Shown here: positions 1 to 7,755 of the stretch, piece after piece
How positions within the stretch are numbered: position 1 is the stretch's first letter
Layout: the number at the start of each line of letters is the position of its first letter
Origin: CAVQCX01 sp050050175
Lineage (GTDB): Bacteria > Pseudomonadota > Gammaproteobacteria > Chromatiales > Chromatiaceae
Assembly: GCA_050050175.1 (NCBI GenBank)
Contig: JASFUT010000040.1
Location: forward strand, 1 to 16,281
Length of the DNA: 16,281 bases
Direction: 5' to 3'
Made by a program: the position numbers and the translations under genes
The notes under the pieces: generated by a model
The model's database searches: none
Told to the model about the DNA's origin: nothing
The model's input: only the letters and a program-made list of their open reading frames with translations

Positions 1-313
1 CTCCATTGCCGTCCGGGACGAACCGGACATGCCCGGCGCCCTGGTCCTTCTGCCACGCGTCCATCACGAAGGCGTCGTTGACCGAGACGCAGACGATCTC
101 GTCCACACCGTTCTCCTGGAGGGAGGGCGCCAGTTCGTTGTAGCGCGGCACGTGGGACGAGGAGCAGGTGGGGGTGAACGCGCCCGGGAGGGCGAACACC
201 ACCACGGTCCTGTTCTCGAAGATCTGCTCGGTGGTCAGGTCCTCCCATTCGCCGTTACGGCGGACACGGAAGCTAACCTGGGGCACCGTCTTGCCTTCGC
301 GGTTGGGCAACAT
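1..313 (-). CDS. Peroxiredoxin (Prx5 type), N-terminal part, runs off window
   Basis: This is a thiol peroxidase that reduces hydrogen peroxide and organic hydroperoxides in the cytoplasm. Only the first 104 residues are present because the gene continues beyond base 1. The text around the peroxidatic cysteine, ALPGAFTPTCSSSH with C50, is the Prx5/AhpE-like signature, and NDAFVMDAWQKDQGA further on matches the same family. The opening MLPNREGKTVPQV resembles the peroxiredoxin half of hybrid peroxiredoxin-glutaredoxin proteins of Haemophilus and purple sulfur bacteria, so a glutaredoxin domain may follow outside the window; this is inference. The ATG at 313 is supported by an AGAGAGGA Shine-Dalgarno stretch just upstream. 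The acetolactate synthase gene lies upstream on the same strand, 214 bp away. Confidence 0.9.
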   Translation of the reverse strand, partial: MLPNREGKTVPQVSFRVRRNGEWEDLTTEQIFENRTVVVFALPGAFTPTCSSSHVPRYNELAPSLQENGVDEIVCVSVNDAFVMDAWQKDQGAGHVRFVPDGNG

Positions 314-478
314 GTCGAATCCTCTCTCTCTGTGAAAAGTCTGGGGGACGGGCTCGTCCCGCCTCGAGAAGGAAGATAAGGACCGATGGCGAATAACAGA
401 AATCGATTGTTCTGATTGCCTCGATCGTCAGCGACGATGATGCGGGCGAGGTTTGGGTGCGGATGCCCGGGACGGGCC

Positions 479-514
479 CCGGGGCCGGCGTTCCCGACCT
501 GCCGGCGGCCCCGG
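479..514 (-). terminator. Strong GC hairpin downstream of the acetolactate synthase gene
   Basis: CCGGGGCCGGC (479-489) pairs with GCCGGCGGCCCCGG (501-514) apart from a 3-nt bulge, with an 11-nt loop. It begins 14 bp beyond the stop codon of the ThDP enzyme. There is no T-run on the minus strand after it, so it may slow or protect the transcript end rather than act as a classical terminator. Confidence 0.35.
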
Positions 515-527
515 CCCGCGCCCGCTC

Positions 528-2261
528 TCAGGCCTCGATCATCTCGCCCAGGCCCCGGCCCGGCTGGACCATGGGGAGGACGTCCTCCGCCTTGTCCACC
601 CAGACGTCCGCGAGCACCGGGCCGTCGTGGGCCAGTGCCTCGGCGATCAGTGCCTCCATGCGCTCCGGGGTCCTGATACGGAGGGTCTTGAGGCGGGGGT
701 AAACGTACTGCAGACCGGTGAGGTTGGGCATCTGGCGCCGGCAGCTCTGGTCCAGGTCGTTGCAGTGGGGATCGCAGGCGGCGTTTCGCGCCAGGCAGGT
801 CTCGTAATGGTGTCCCTCGTCCATCATGTCCTCCCACTGGCGGACCATGCCGAGGAAGCTGTTGTTGAGCACGAAGATCTTCAGCGGGATCGCGTTGGCG
901 ACGACGGTCGCCAGCTCCTGGATGTTCATCTGGAAGCTGCCGTCGCCGTCGATCAGCACCACCGGGCGGCCCGGGTCGGCGAACCAGGCGCCGATGGCGG
1001 CGGGCAATCCGAACCCCATGGTTCCCAGTCCCCCGGAGCTCACCCACTGGCGCGGGCGTGCGAACCGGTAGTACTGGGCCGACCACATTTGGTGCTGGCC
1101 GACGCCGGTGACGAGGGTGGCGTCGCCGCCGGTCAGCTCGGACAGGGCCTCCACCACGGCCTGGGGCTTGATGTAGCGGCCCCGGGCGTAGAGGGCGTGC
1201 CTCCTCGGCTTCCATTCCTGGACCCGCGCCGTCCAGGCGGGGTGGCTTGCCGCGCGGCCCGAGGCGAGGGCGTAGTCGAGGAACGTCTTCAGCTCCGCCA
1301 CCAGAAAGAGCTCCGGCTGGATCGTCTTGCCGATCTCGGAGGGGTCTATGTCCACGTGGGCGATGCGCTTCTCGTGGGCGAACCCCTTAACGGCCACACG
1401 ATCGTCGAACCGGCCGCCCAGGGTGAGGATGAGGTCGGCATCGCGCAGCGCGTAGTTGGCCGGAACGGTCCCGTGCATCCCCGGCATGCCCAGGTTGTGG
1501 GGCAGCGCGTACGGAACGGCGCCCAGCCCGTTGAACGTGGTCGTCACGGGGACATCGAAGCGCTCGACGAAGGCCCGCAGCTCATCGGCGGCATCCGCGC
1601 TGATGATGCCCCCCCCGGCCTTCACCACAGGACGTTCGGCCTCGATCAGGGCATCGAGGATGGCGTCGGCCCGGGCCGGGTCGAAGGGTATGGAGGGCCG
1701 ATGACGCTTGCGCGGCGGATTCTGCTCGGCGGTCCGCGCGAGCTGCGCATCCTTGCAGATGTCCACCAACACCGGTCCCGGCCGGCCGTGGGCCGCCAGC
1801 TCGAAGGCCTCGCGGAGCATCCACTCCAGGTCGCGGACATCCTTCACCAGGTAGTTGTGCTTGGTGATCGACCGCGTGATGCCCAGGGTGTCCACCTCCT
1901 GGAAGGCGTCGGTGCCGATGGCGGCGCTCGGCACCTGGCCCGTGATGAACACCGTCGGGATCGAGTCCTTGTAGGCGTCTGCGATGGGGGTGGTCAGATT
2001 GGTGGCCCCGGGGCCCGATGTGGACAGGGCCACGCCCGGCCGGCCGCTCACCCGGGCGAAGCCTTCCGCGGCGTGGCCGGCCCCGCCCTCCTGCCGGCAA
2101 AGGATGAACCGCGGCACCGGCTCGCCCCGCTTCATGCGTTTGCTGAGCTCCACGTGCAGCGGTATCACCGCACCGCCCGTGTGCCCGAAGATGTACTCGA
2201 CACCCAGGTCCGTAAGCACGTCGAAGAAGACGGCGGCGCCTGTTCTCGGAAGGCTGTTCAT
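528..2261 (-). CDS. Acetolactate synthase large-subunit-like ThDP enzyme with a four-Cys insertion
   Basis: The 577-residue protein matches the catalytic subunit of acetolactate synthase (two pyruvate to 2-acetolactate, first step of branched-chain amino acid synthesis), usually about 560-575 aa. Visible landmarks are the N-terminal ThDP domain with catalytic Glu58 in RQEGGAGHAAEGFAR (usual family text RHEQGAAHMAEG), the run DAFQEVDTLGITRSITKHNYLV split across residues typical of this family, and the ThDP/Mg motif GDGSFQMN (439-446) ending in NN (466-467). After MVRQWEDMM an extra segment carries C489, C496, C500 and C507 (C-X6-C-X3-C-X6-C), not seen in standard enzymes. The start at 2261 has AGGAG 8 nt upstream; a longer frame to 2315 lacks support. 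No regulatory small subunit (ilvN) is adjacent, so this may be a stand-alone paralogue. Family assignment is firm, substrate less so. Confidence 0.85.
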   Translation of the reverse strand: MNSLPRTGAAVFFDVLTDLGVEYIFGHTGGAVIPLHVELSKRMKRGEPVPRFILCRQEGGAGHAAEGFARVSGRPGVALSTSGPGATNLTTPIADAYKDSIPTVFITGQVPSAAIGTDAFQEVDTLGITRSITKHNYLVKDVRDLEWMLREAFELAAHGRPGPVLVDICKDAQLARTAEQNPPRKRHRPSIPFDPARADAILDALIEAERPVVKAGGGIISADAADELRAFVERFDVPVTTTFNGLGAVPYALPHNLGMPGMHGTVPANYALRDADLILTLGGRFDDRVAVKGFAHEKRIAHVDIDPSEIGKTIQPELFLVAELKTFLDYALASGRAASHPAWTARVQEWKPRRHALYARGRYIKPQAVVEALSELTGGDATLVTGVGQHQMWSAQYYRFARPRQWVSSGGLGTMGFGLPAAIGAWFADPGRPVVLIDGDGSFQMNIQELATVVANAIPLKIFVLNNSFLGMVRQWEDMMDEGHHYETCLARNAACDPHCNDLDQSCRRQMPNLTGLQYVYPRLKTLRIRTPERMEALIAEALAHDGPVLADVWVDKAEDVLPMVQPGRGLGEMIEA

Positions 2262-2307
2262 GTCTGCGGCTCCTGCACCCCGGACCCGGTGCCAGGGTGT
2301 CCGGCCC

Positions 2308-2340
2308 CGTGGCAAGATCGATAGACACTAATATGCCACG
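2308..2340. repeat. 7-bp inverted repeat upstream of the acetolactate synthase gene
   Basis: CGTGGCA (2308-2314) and TGCCACG (2334-2340) form a perfect inverted repeat separated by 19 bp of AT-richer DNA. It lies 47 bp upstream of the ThDP enzyme start and about 95 bp before the TM2 remnant, where an operator or small hairpin could sit. No regulator family was recognised. Confidence 0.35.
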
Positions 2341-2434
2341 AGCAGGGTGTTCATGCCTCAGACATTTGCGGCTGTCGCCCGGGAGGCCGGCGCGGACATC
2401 CCGGGCCGCAGACGCTCGACCAAGGGGAAAGGCC

Positions 2435-2759
2435 ATGACGGGCCGCGCGCGCAACCAGGACACGCACAGCATCCTGGTGGGCTACGTGCTCTGGATCTTC
2501 GGATTCATGGGGGCCCACCGCTGCTGCCCCTTACCGGGACTCTGTGGTTCCTGACCCTGGGACTGCTGCTCGTGGGATGGATTGTCGATCTGTTTCTGAC
2601 CCCCTCCATGGACCGAGAGGCCGGCCGGCGCTACGACGACGGCCCGACTACCTGCTGACCGGCGGGCTGGCGCTGCTCGGGGTGCTCTATGACCTCTGGA
2701 CCCTGAACGCGCAGGTGGATGCGATCAACCGCGGCGGACCCTCGTCGCGCACCGGGTAA
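2435..2759 (+). pseudogene. TM2-domain membrane protein, broken by two out-of-frame deletions
   Basis: Three successive reading frames together spell a TM2-domain protein (small bacterial membrane protein, normally about 130 aa with two repeated TM2 units). Frame one runs from ATG 2435 (AAGGGG upstream) through WIFGFMGAHR. The next frame, from about 2530, reads TGTLWFLTLGLLLVGWIVDL and continues to RRYDDGP. The last, from 2652, reads LLTGGLALLGVLYDLWTLNA and on to the TAA at 2759. Compared with remembered family members, about 10 nt is missing after GAHR and about 91 nt after RRYDDGP. Both losses remove the conserved HRFY-type loop, the second also a membrane helix. No single frame encodes a usable protein, so this is a pseudogene or carries assembly errors. 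Confidence 0.8.
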
Positions 2760-2786
2760 CGCCGGCCCCGCCTCGTCACAACGCAG

Positions 2787-2818
2787 AAGGCCCGCCGGTC
2801 CAAGGGCCGGCGGGCCTT
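2787..2818. terminator. Perfect 12-bp hairpin between convergent genes
   Basis: AAGGCCCGCCGG (2787-2798) and CCGGCGGGCCTT (2807-2818) form a perfect 12-bp stem with an 8-nt loop, between the TM2 remnant (plus, ends 2759) and the cytochrome c gene (minus, ends 2837). It can serve both directions; the flanking T-tract is short on each side. Confidence 0.75.
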
Positions 2819-2836
2819 CAGTCCCGGTGCCTGTGG

Positions 2837-3442
2837 CTATTTCTGGCTGCCGTAGTACTGCACCAGCGCCTCGATGTCGGCGTCGCTCAGCTCGGACAGG
2901 TTCTTCTCCATCTTGGAGGGCTGCGGCCGGCCTGCGGCGAAGTCCTTGAACGCCTGGCGCAGGTAGCCCATCTGCTGACCCGCGAGGATACTGGCGTCAT
3001 CACCGGCGTTGGATCCGCCATCGGAGTGACACTTCGCACAGTGCTCCTCGTGGACCTTCATCCCCTGGGCGACTTTGGCGGCGTCCGTCTCCTGATCGGC
3101 CGGCACGAAGGGCAGGGCCGCGTAGTGCGCCGCGATCTCCTGGATCTGCTCGTCGCTGAGGTCCTTGGCCACCGCGCACATGCTGGTGGCGGGCTTGCTG
3201 TCGTCCGTGGGGTACTTCACCTCCTCACAGGGCCGCTCTTCGTCGCGATACAGGTACAGCGCATCCTCGTGGACGATGCCGGAGATCCCCGCTATCGTCG
3301 GAATATCGGACCACTTGCTCACTCCGTTCTCGCCATGACAGCCCTCGCAGTTCTTGATGAGGGCATCGTCAACCGCCAGCGCGGCCGACGTCATGCCAAG
3401 AAGAGCCGTCGCCGCAAGTACCTGACAGGTGCGTGGAAGCAT
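2837..3442 (-). CDS. Exported diheme cytochrome c (c4-like)
   Basis: This is a periplasmic electron carrier with two class I heme c sites. Of 201 residues, the first 23 form a signal peptide ending AALA. Heme 1 is CEGCH (C32-C35-H36) with Met88 as a likely distal ligand. Heme 2 is CAKCH (C135-C138-H139) with Met178 as a likely ligand, each followed by the LSDxxI helix of c4-type domains. Two extra cysteines, C72 and C89, could form a disulfide. ATG 3442 is chosen over an in-frame start at 3490 because it opens directly into the signal peptide and has GGGGA 7 nt upstream. In sulfur oxidizers similar diheme proteins carry electrons from sulfide or thiosulfate oxidation to a terminal oxidase or reaction centre, but no partner enzyme is adjacent, so its donor is unknown. 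Confidence 0.88.
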   Translation of the reverse strand: MLPRTCQVLAATALLGMTSAALAVDDALIKNCEGCHGENGVSKWSDIPTIAGISGIVHEDALYLYRDEERPCEEVKYPTDDSKPATSMCAVAKDLSDEQIQEIAAHYAALPFVPADQETDAAKVAQGMKVHEEHCAKCHSDGGSNAGDDASILAGQQMGYLRQAFKDFAAGRPQPSKMEKNLSELSDADIEALVQYYGSQK

Positions 3443-3704
3443 AAAGGTATCCCCATTTCGCTCTGGTGGAAGGATCGGAGCACCAACCATAGTCCAACCT
3501 CAGGAGCCCGGCAAGCGGTCGCGGGCTGCCCGAGGCGCCTCCCCGGCTCGCCGGTCCGGCCCGCCTCCGGGGCCCCCGGCGGGCGAGCCGCCTCGTTGGA
3601 CGCGCCGCCTCCGGTGCCGGGTCTTCCACCGGCCGAGGCCTGGCATCATCTCCGGAAAGGGCGGTATGTTGGAGGCCGTCCCTACAGACCGATGGGAGGG
3701 TGCC

Positions 3705-4169
3705 ATGCTGCGGCTGGGCGCTATGCTCTTACTCTTCGGGGCGATGGTCGGCGCGCGCGCCGATGCGCCCGAGGGTTACCCCTTTCTGCCGTTCGACCAG
3801 GCGCTGGAGGAGGCGCAGAGCGGCGGTAGACCGCTTTTCGTGTACTTCGGGCGCTACGGCTGCGGTTACTGCGAGAAGACGAACAAGGAGGCCTTCTCCG
3901 ACCCGGTGGTGCGTGAGCGCTACACCGGACACTACGTGCTCGCCTACGTCGACTCCGAGAGCGGCGAGCGCCTGCGCCTGCCCAGCGGCGAGCGCATCAC
4001 CGAGCGGGAGCTGGGCACCCGCTACGACGCCTTCGTGACCCCCGTATTCTCCTTCCTCACACCGCAGGGCGACCTGCTGCTGCGCATGGTCGGCGTACAG
4101 CGCACCGAGGACCTCCTGCAGGCGGACCGGCGCATTCAGGAGGCCCTGCGCCCGGCGGACGGGACATGA
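3705..4169 (+). CDS. Secreted thioredoxin-fold protein with a CGYC active site
   Basis: This 154-residue exported thioredoxin-like protein begins with a signal peptide (residues 1 to about 19, ending GARA). The fold is shown by PLFVYFGRYGCGYCEKTNKEAF with the redox pair C53/C56, and by the cis-proline loop AFVTPVFSF (P113). It resembles the thioredoxin_7/SoxW-like group of periplasmic thiol-disulfide proteins; the aromatic residue in CGYC is frequent in reductase-type members. Start ATG 3705 has GGGAGGG 5 nt upstream and opens the signal peptide, unlike the longer frame. The stop overlaps the next start by 4 nt (ATGA), so the two are translationally coupled, and the downstream secreted propeller protein with two cysteines is a plausible client. 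The client relation is inference. Confidence 0.82.
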   Translation: MLRLGAMLLLFGAMVGARADAPEGYPFLPFDQALEEAQSGGRPLFVYFGRYGCGYCEKTNKEAFSDPVVRERYTGHYVLAYVDSESGERLRLPSGERITERELGTRYDAFVTPVFSFLTPQGDLLLRMVGVQRTEDLLQADRRIQEALRPADGT

Positions 4170-5386
4170 GCCGGCGGTGTGCACGGGCGATCGGCGCCGT
4201 GCTGCTGGCGCCGGGGCTGACCTTCGCCCAGCCCTGGACGTTCGGGGAGCCGATCGCCGTGACCGGGTCGGCGGGGCCTGGCGTGTTCCACCATCTGGAG
4301 TCCGCGGGGCGACGCAACATAGCCGTCTCCGGGGACACGGTCGGCGTGGTCTGGGAGGACAATCGCGACGGCACGCCCCGGGTCTACCTGGCGCGCAAGG
4401 GCGCCGACGCCGAAGGGTTCCGGGAGCTTCGCATCAGCGGCGACGCAGAGGCCTACGAGCCCTCGCTGGTGGGTCTGGGGGGCGACCGCTTTGTCCTCGC
4501 CTGGGAGGAGGGCGGCCAGGTGCTTGCCCGCGTCGTCGGCCCGGACGGGCCGGGCCCTGCATCGCGGCTCAGCACGGAGGCGGGCGCGCAGGCCAGCCTG
4601 GCGATGGACGGCGCCCGGGTGCTGGCCCTCTGGAGCGAGCGCGCCGGCCCTGTCGCCCGGATCCGCGCCGCCCGCCTGGAAGTCGGTGCAGACGGCGGTC
4701 TGGTGGTGCTCGCCGCCTGCCCCGTGGATCCGGAGCCGCCGGCCGCAGACCAGCTCTATCCCGCCGCTGCGACGGTCGCCGGCCGGGCGGTTGCCGCCTG
4801 GGAGGACCGGCGTGCCGGTCACACGGTCATCATGGCCGGGGTCGCGGACCCGGGGCGCCCCTGCCGATTCGAGCGACCCCAACGCATCAGTGAGGATCCG
4901 CCGGGTCCGCAGATGCCGTACGGGAAGGGCCACGGGGTGGCTCGCGTGGCCCTGGGCGCCGACGGCGAGACGGGCCTGCTCGCGGCCTGGGCGGACAAGC
5001 GCCATTTCCGCGAGGGCTACGACGTGTACGCCGCCCGCTATCTCCCGGGGGAGGATCGCTTCGGGGACAACGTCCGCGTGCAGGATGCCTTCGGCGGCCT
5101 GGCCCGGCAATGGCACGTCGCGGTGGCTGGCGCCGCAGGGGCGGGGCCCGTGGTCGCCTGGGATGACGATCGGGAGGGGAACCCTGACGTCATGCTGAGC
5201 TGGCCGGAGGCGGGCGGGTGGAGCGATGACTTGCCGATCCCCGGGGCGTCGGGGCCCTCCGAGCAGACCCACCCCGCCGTGGCGCTGGACGGGGCCGGAC
5301 GGCTGCACACGGCCTGGGTCGAGCGCGAGACCAGGGGCGGACCGACGCGGCTGCGTTACCTGCTCGGCCGGCCCGCGGCCGAATGA
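4166..5386 (+). CDS. Secreted seven-repeat beta-propeller-like protein
   Basis: This 406-residue protein has a signal peptide (about 1-21, TFA before QPW) and no recognised catalytic signature. It contains seven evenly spaced repeats of the form hydrophobic-A/V-W-acidic-x-R-x-G: W63 (VVWEDNRDG), W113, W156, W212 (AAWEDRRAG), W275, W332 (AWDDDREGN) and W384, 43-63 residues apart. This matches one repeat per blade of a seven-bladed propeller like sialidase/BNR-type folds. C185 and C233 could form a disulfide. It starts inside the stop of the thioredoxin-fold gene, so expression is coupled, and it ends 14 bp from the convergent Tyr-rich pseudogene. Binding or scaffold roles in the periplasm or outer surface are plausible; sialidase activity is not supported by the sequence. 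Confidence 0.75.
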   Translation: MSRRCARAIGAVLLAPGLTFAQPWTFGEPIAVTGSAGPGVFHHLESAGRRNIAVSGDTVGVVWEDNRDGTPRVYLARKGADAEGFRELRISGDAEAYEPSLVGLGGDRFVLAWEEGGQVLARVVGPDGPGPASRLSTEAGAQASLAMDGARVLALWSERAGPVARIRAARLEVGADGGLVVLAACPVDPEPPAADQLYPAAATVAGRAVAAWEDRRAGHTVIMAGVADPGRPCRFERPQRISEDPPGPQMPYGKGHGVARVALGADGETGLLAAWADKRHFREGYDVYAARYLPGEDRFGDNVRVQDAFGGLARQWHVAVAGAAGAGPVVAWDDDREGNPDVMLSWPEAGGWSDDLPIPGASGPSEQTHPAVALDGAGRLHTAWVERETRGGPTRLRYLLGRPAAE

Positions 5387-5400
5387 CGAGGCTCGCCGCC

Positions 5401-5787
5401 TCAGTAACCGTAAAGGCTCTCGAGCAGCAGCGGGGTCATCACCCCCAGCCCGTACCAGAGCAACTCGTCGTCATCGTCGTCATGGCGGTCGTGGTATCGG
5501 TAGTAGTCGTCGTACCGATATGCACTCCAGGGCGCGTAATCCCCGTAATAGGGCCGGTAGTAGGGGCGGTAGTCGTGACGATCCCGGTAAGAGCGGTGGT
5601 GGTAGCGGTCGGCGTACCTCCGCCCGTCTTAGTGACGCCGGTGATCGACTTTTCGAACGAACGGTTCCCCGCCCGGGTCGCTTTGCAGGGCCCCGAGGTA
5701 TCCGCCGCTCGCACCGGCGGGCGCTGCCGCCGGCAGGGTCAGCCCTGCGACGAGGACCGTCATAAGGAAACTGTGCGGTCTGCTCAT
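5401..5787 (-). pseudogene. Secreted Tyr/His/Asp/Arg-rich small protein interrupted by one in-frame TAA
   Basis: From ATG 5787 (AGGAG 7 nt upstream) the frame reads a clean signal peptide (MSRPHSFLMTVLVAGLTLPA, then APAGASGG) and reaches TAA at 5631-5629, after 52 codons. The same frame then continues without any other stop for 75 more codons: very rich in Tyr, Arg, His and Asp, a run of five Asp, and a hydrophobic end (LLWYGLGVMTPLLLE) before TGA at 5401. The stop falls where the composition predicts Tyr, so a TAC-to-TAA change explains it. The intact protein would have 128 residues. No family recognised. Either a recent nonsense mutation, a base-call error or stop readthrough. Confidence 0.65.
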
Positions 5788-5912
5788 CGGAGCTCTCCTG
5801 GTCTTGGGAGACTTCCCCCGGTAATGACAGGCTCGCACAGGGAGGCTGAACCCCTGCTGGACCCCGGCCCAGGCGTCCAGTCCGGTGCGCTGCGGCAGGC
5901 CCCGGCTACGGC

Positions 5913-7733
5913 TCAGAGGCGGTTGATGGCGCTGCACACCTCGCCGGCGGTCCAGGGGTCGCCCCCGAGGAAGGCCTGGTAGGCCCGGTCCCAGTCCTCC
6001 CAGACGAAGCGTCCGGGTGTGCCCGTGCGCGAGTACCAGCCGGCCTCACCCCGGGCCAGGTTCAGCCTCAGGGCCAGGCATTCGGCTCGTGCGGCCTCCG
6101 CCGCGCCCCCGCCGGCGCCGTTCAGGATCACGCCGGCCTCGGCGAGCGAGGGTACCGATCCTGCGAACAACGGGATCGGGAAGTAGCCGGCCAAGGTCTC
6201 GGCGTCGGTGCCGTCGGATTGCCGGCCGGCGAGCGCGGCCTGGATTCGCTCGCTCCACCAGGCCGGGGTCCGGGGGTCCCTCAAGGGCTGCTCGATCCGG
6301 CCCGGCAGCCTGTCCGGGCTCACGAGCACCCGGGTGGTGTAGACCTGAAGGTGGCCGGGCAGCGGGCTCGGGAAGTACAGCTCGATCAGGTCGGCGCGCC
6401 AGCCCCAGGGCGGGGGCGACAGACTTGCGACGAATGTGCCGTCGTCGCGTTCGCCGATCGGACGCGGCAGCCACAGGGTCCGGATGGGGTCCAGACGGAA
6501 GTCCCGCGAGAAGGGGTTCCAAGCGCTCCACCGCAGGGCGAGCACGGGGCTGGGGGTCGACTCCACGACGAGCCGGCCGGCGTCGTCGAGATGCCAGTCG
6601 ACGACCGGCAGCGCGCGTTCCTGGAGGATGGCCGCGTACCAGGCGGTCAGTCGCCGCCGGGCCCGGTACATCACCGTGGGCCGGTTCAGACCGTGGGCGA
6701 CGTTCGGAATGGCCTGGAGGAGGTTCTCCCCCGGCAGGTCCGACCAGTAGAAGCGCGCCGCGTCCGGGATGAAGAACTGGTCGCCGGTGGCGACGATGAC
6801 CAGCTTCGGCATGTCCAGCCGTCCCCGGTAGGCGTAGGGGTCGACGACCTGTGCCAGCTCTCGGCCCTCGGGGGTGCGCAGCCTGTCGAGGATGCCGTAG
6901 TCCGCGTAGTCCTGCACCGCGGACGTGAAGAAGCCGTACACCCGGAAGTGGTGCTCCACCTGCACGGGAAAGTTCAGGAAGTCGAAGACACCGGGGGCGA
7001 TCGCACGCACGCGGGGGTCCACTGCGGCCGTGAGCCAGACCGCGGCGGCCCGTTTGGAGTAGCCGTGCAGCACGAACCGATCCACCACGGCATGGTCCGT
7101 CGACTGCAGCACGGTGCTCTGGACGGCGTCCATCCCCCGGACCACGCTCTTGACCATGGGCAGTTGGATCGGCCAGCCCCAGTCGCCCGTGTCCATCGCC
7201 TTATCCCAGGAGTAGGCGACCAGGGCGTCCTCCGCGAGGGGCCCGGCCTCGTCCGGAAAGCGCAGGGGTTGGTTCGGCACCTGGAAGAGCACCGCAGCCA
7301 CCGTATGGGTCTTCGTGGCCACCTCGGTCGCGACGCGAACCGCTTCGTCGCCTGTACCGGGGGGTGGATCGTCGCTCGATCCCCCCGTGACGATCAGGAA
7401 CGCCGTGCGCCCCTGCACCCTGTCCGGCACCACCACGACCATCCAGTGACGCCACTGGACGGGGTCGACCTCCCCGGGGCTGCGCCAGCCCTGGGAGATG
7501 ACCTTGAGGCGGTGCAGCGTGTAGCCGTCCTCTGCCCTGGATTCCTCCTGAACGACCCCGTAGGCGGGGTCCGGCGTGCCGACGTATTCCTCAAGGGCCG
7601 TGGCGGGGTCGGAGAGCGCGAAGGCGCCGGTGCAGGAGATCAGTCCCCACAGGAGGCACAGGGCGCCGAGTCCGGCGGGGAAGCGGCGGGGCGGCCCGGG
7701 GCGGGAAGGCGCGGAGGGCGGGCCGGACTGCAT
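5913..7733 (-). CDS. PhoPQ-activated pathogenicity-related protein (PqaA family alpha/beta-hydrolase)
   Basis: The 606-residue exported protein belongs to the PqaA family (named after a PhoPQ-regulated Salmonella gene), an alpha/beta-hydrolase-like family of unknown substrate. Supporting motifs, numbered from the chosen start, are the nucleophile elbow HGYSKRA (Ser226), the acid loop VIVATGDQFF (Asp318) and AHGLN (His347), in the right order. The segment SWDKAMDTGDWGWPIQLPMV is also typical. The N-terminus is a signal sequence; LISC at 31-34 fits a lipobox, and a signal peptidase I site after AFA is also possible. The start is uncertain: ATG 7733 leaves 22 bp after the NTF2-like gene, while ATG 7784 overlaps that gene; neither has a clear ribosome site. 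Probably co-transcribed with the genes upstream. Confidence 0.85.
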   Translation of the reverse strand: MQSGPPSAPSRPGPPRRFPAGLGALCLLWGLISCTGAFALSDPATALEEYVGTPDPAYGVVQEESRAEDGYTLHRLKVISQGWRSPGEVDPVQWRHWMVVVVPDRVQGRTAFLIVTGGSSDDPPPGTGDEAVRVATEVATKTHTVAAVLFQVPNQPLRFPDEAGPLAEDALVAYSWDKAMDTGDWGWPIQLPMVKSVVRGMDAVQSTVLQSTDHAVVDRFVLHGYSKRAAAVWLTAAVDPRVRAIAPGVFDFLNFPVQVEHHFRVYGFFTSAVQDYADYGILDRLRTPEGRELAQVVDPYAYRGRLDMPKLVIVATGDQFFIPDAARFYWSDLPGENLLQAIPNVAHGLNRPTVMYRARRRLTAWYAAILQERALPVVDWHLDDAGRLVVESTPSPVLALRWSAWNPFSRDFRLDPIRTLWLPRPIGERDDGTFVASLSPPPWGWRADLIELYFPSPLPGHLQVYTTRVLVSPDRLPGRIEQPLRDPRTPAWWSERIQAALAGRQSDGTDAETLAGYFPIPLFAGSVPSLAEAGVILNGAGGGAAEAARAECLALRLNLARGEAGWYSRTGTPGRFVWEDWDRAYQAFLGGDPWTAGEVCSAINRL

Positions 7734-7755
7734 CGACGGGTCGGGACCGTCTGCC

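Noticed and set aside
453..2324. Long plus-strand open frame opposite the acetolactate synthase gene
   Set aside because: It is an antisense shadow of a clear ThDP enzyme, with no family match and composition dictated by the opposite strand's codons.
4166..5386. Sialidase identity for the propeller protein
   Set aside because: The repeats suit a propeller fold, but the catalytic Arg triad and canonical Asp-box SxDxGxTW are not seen.
5439..5714. Thr-rich minus-strand frame over the Tyr-rich pseudogene
   Set aside because: It is a frame-shifted reading of the same repeats; the frame with signal peptide and ribosome site is the other one.
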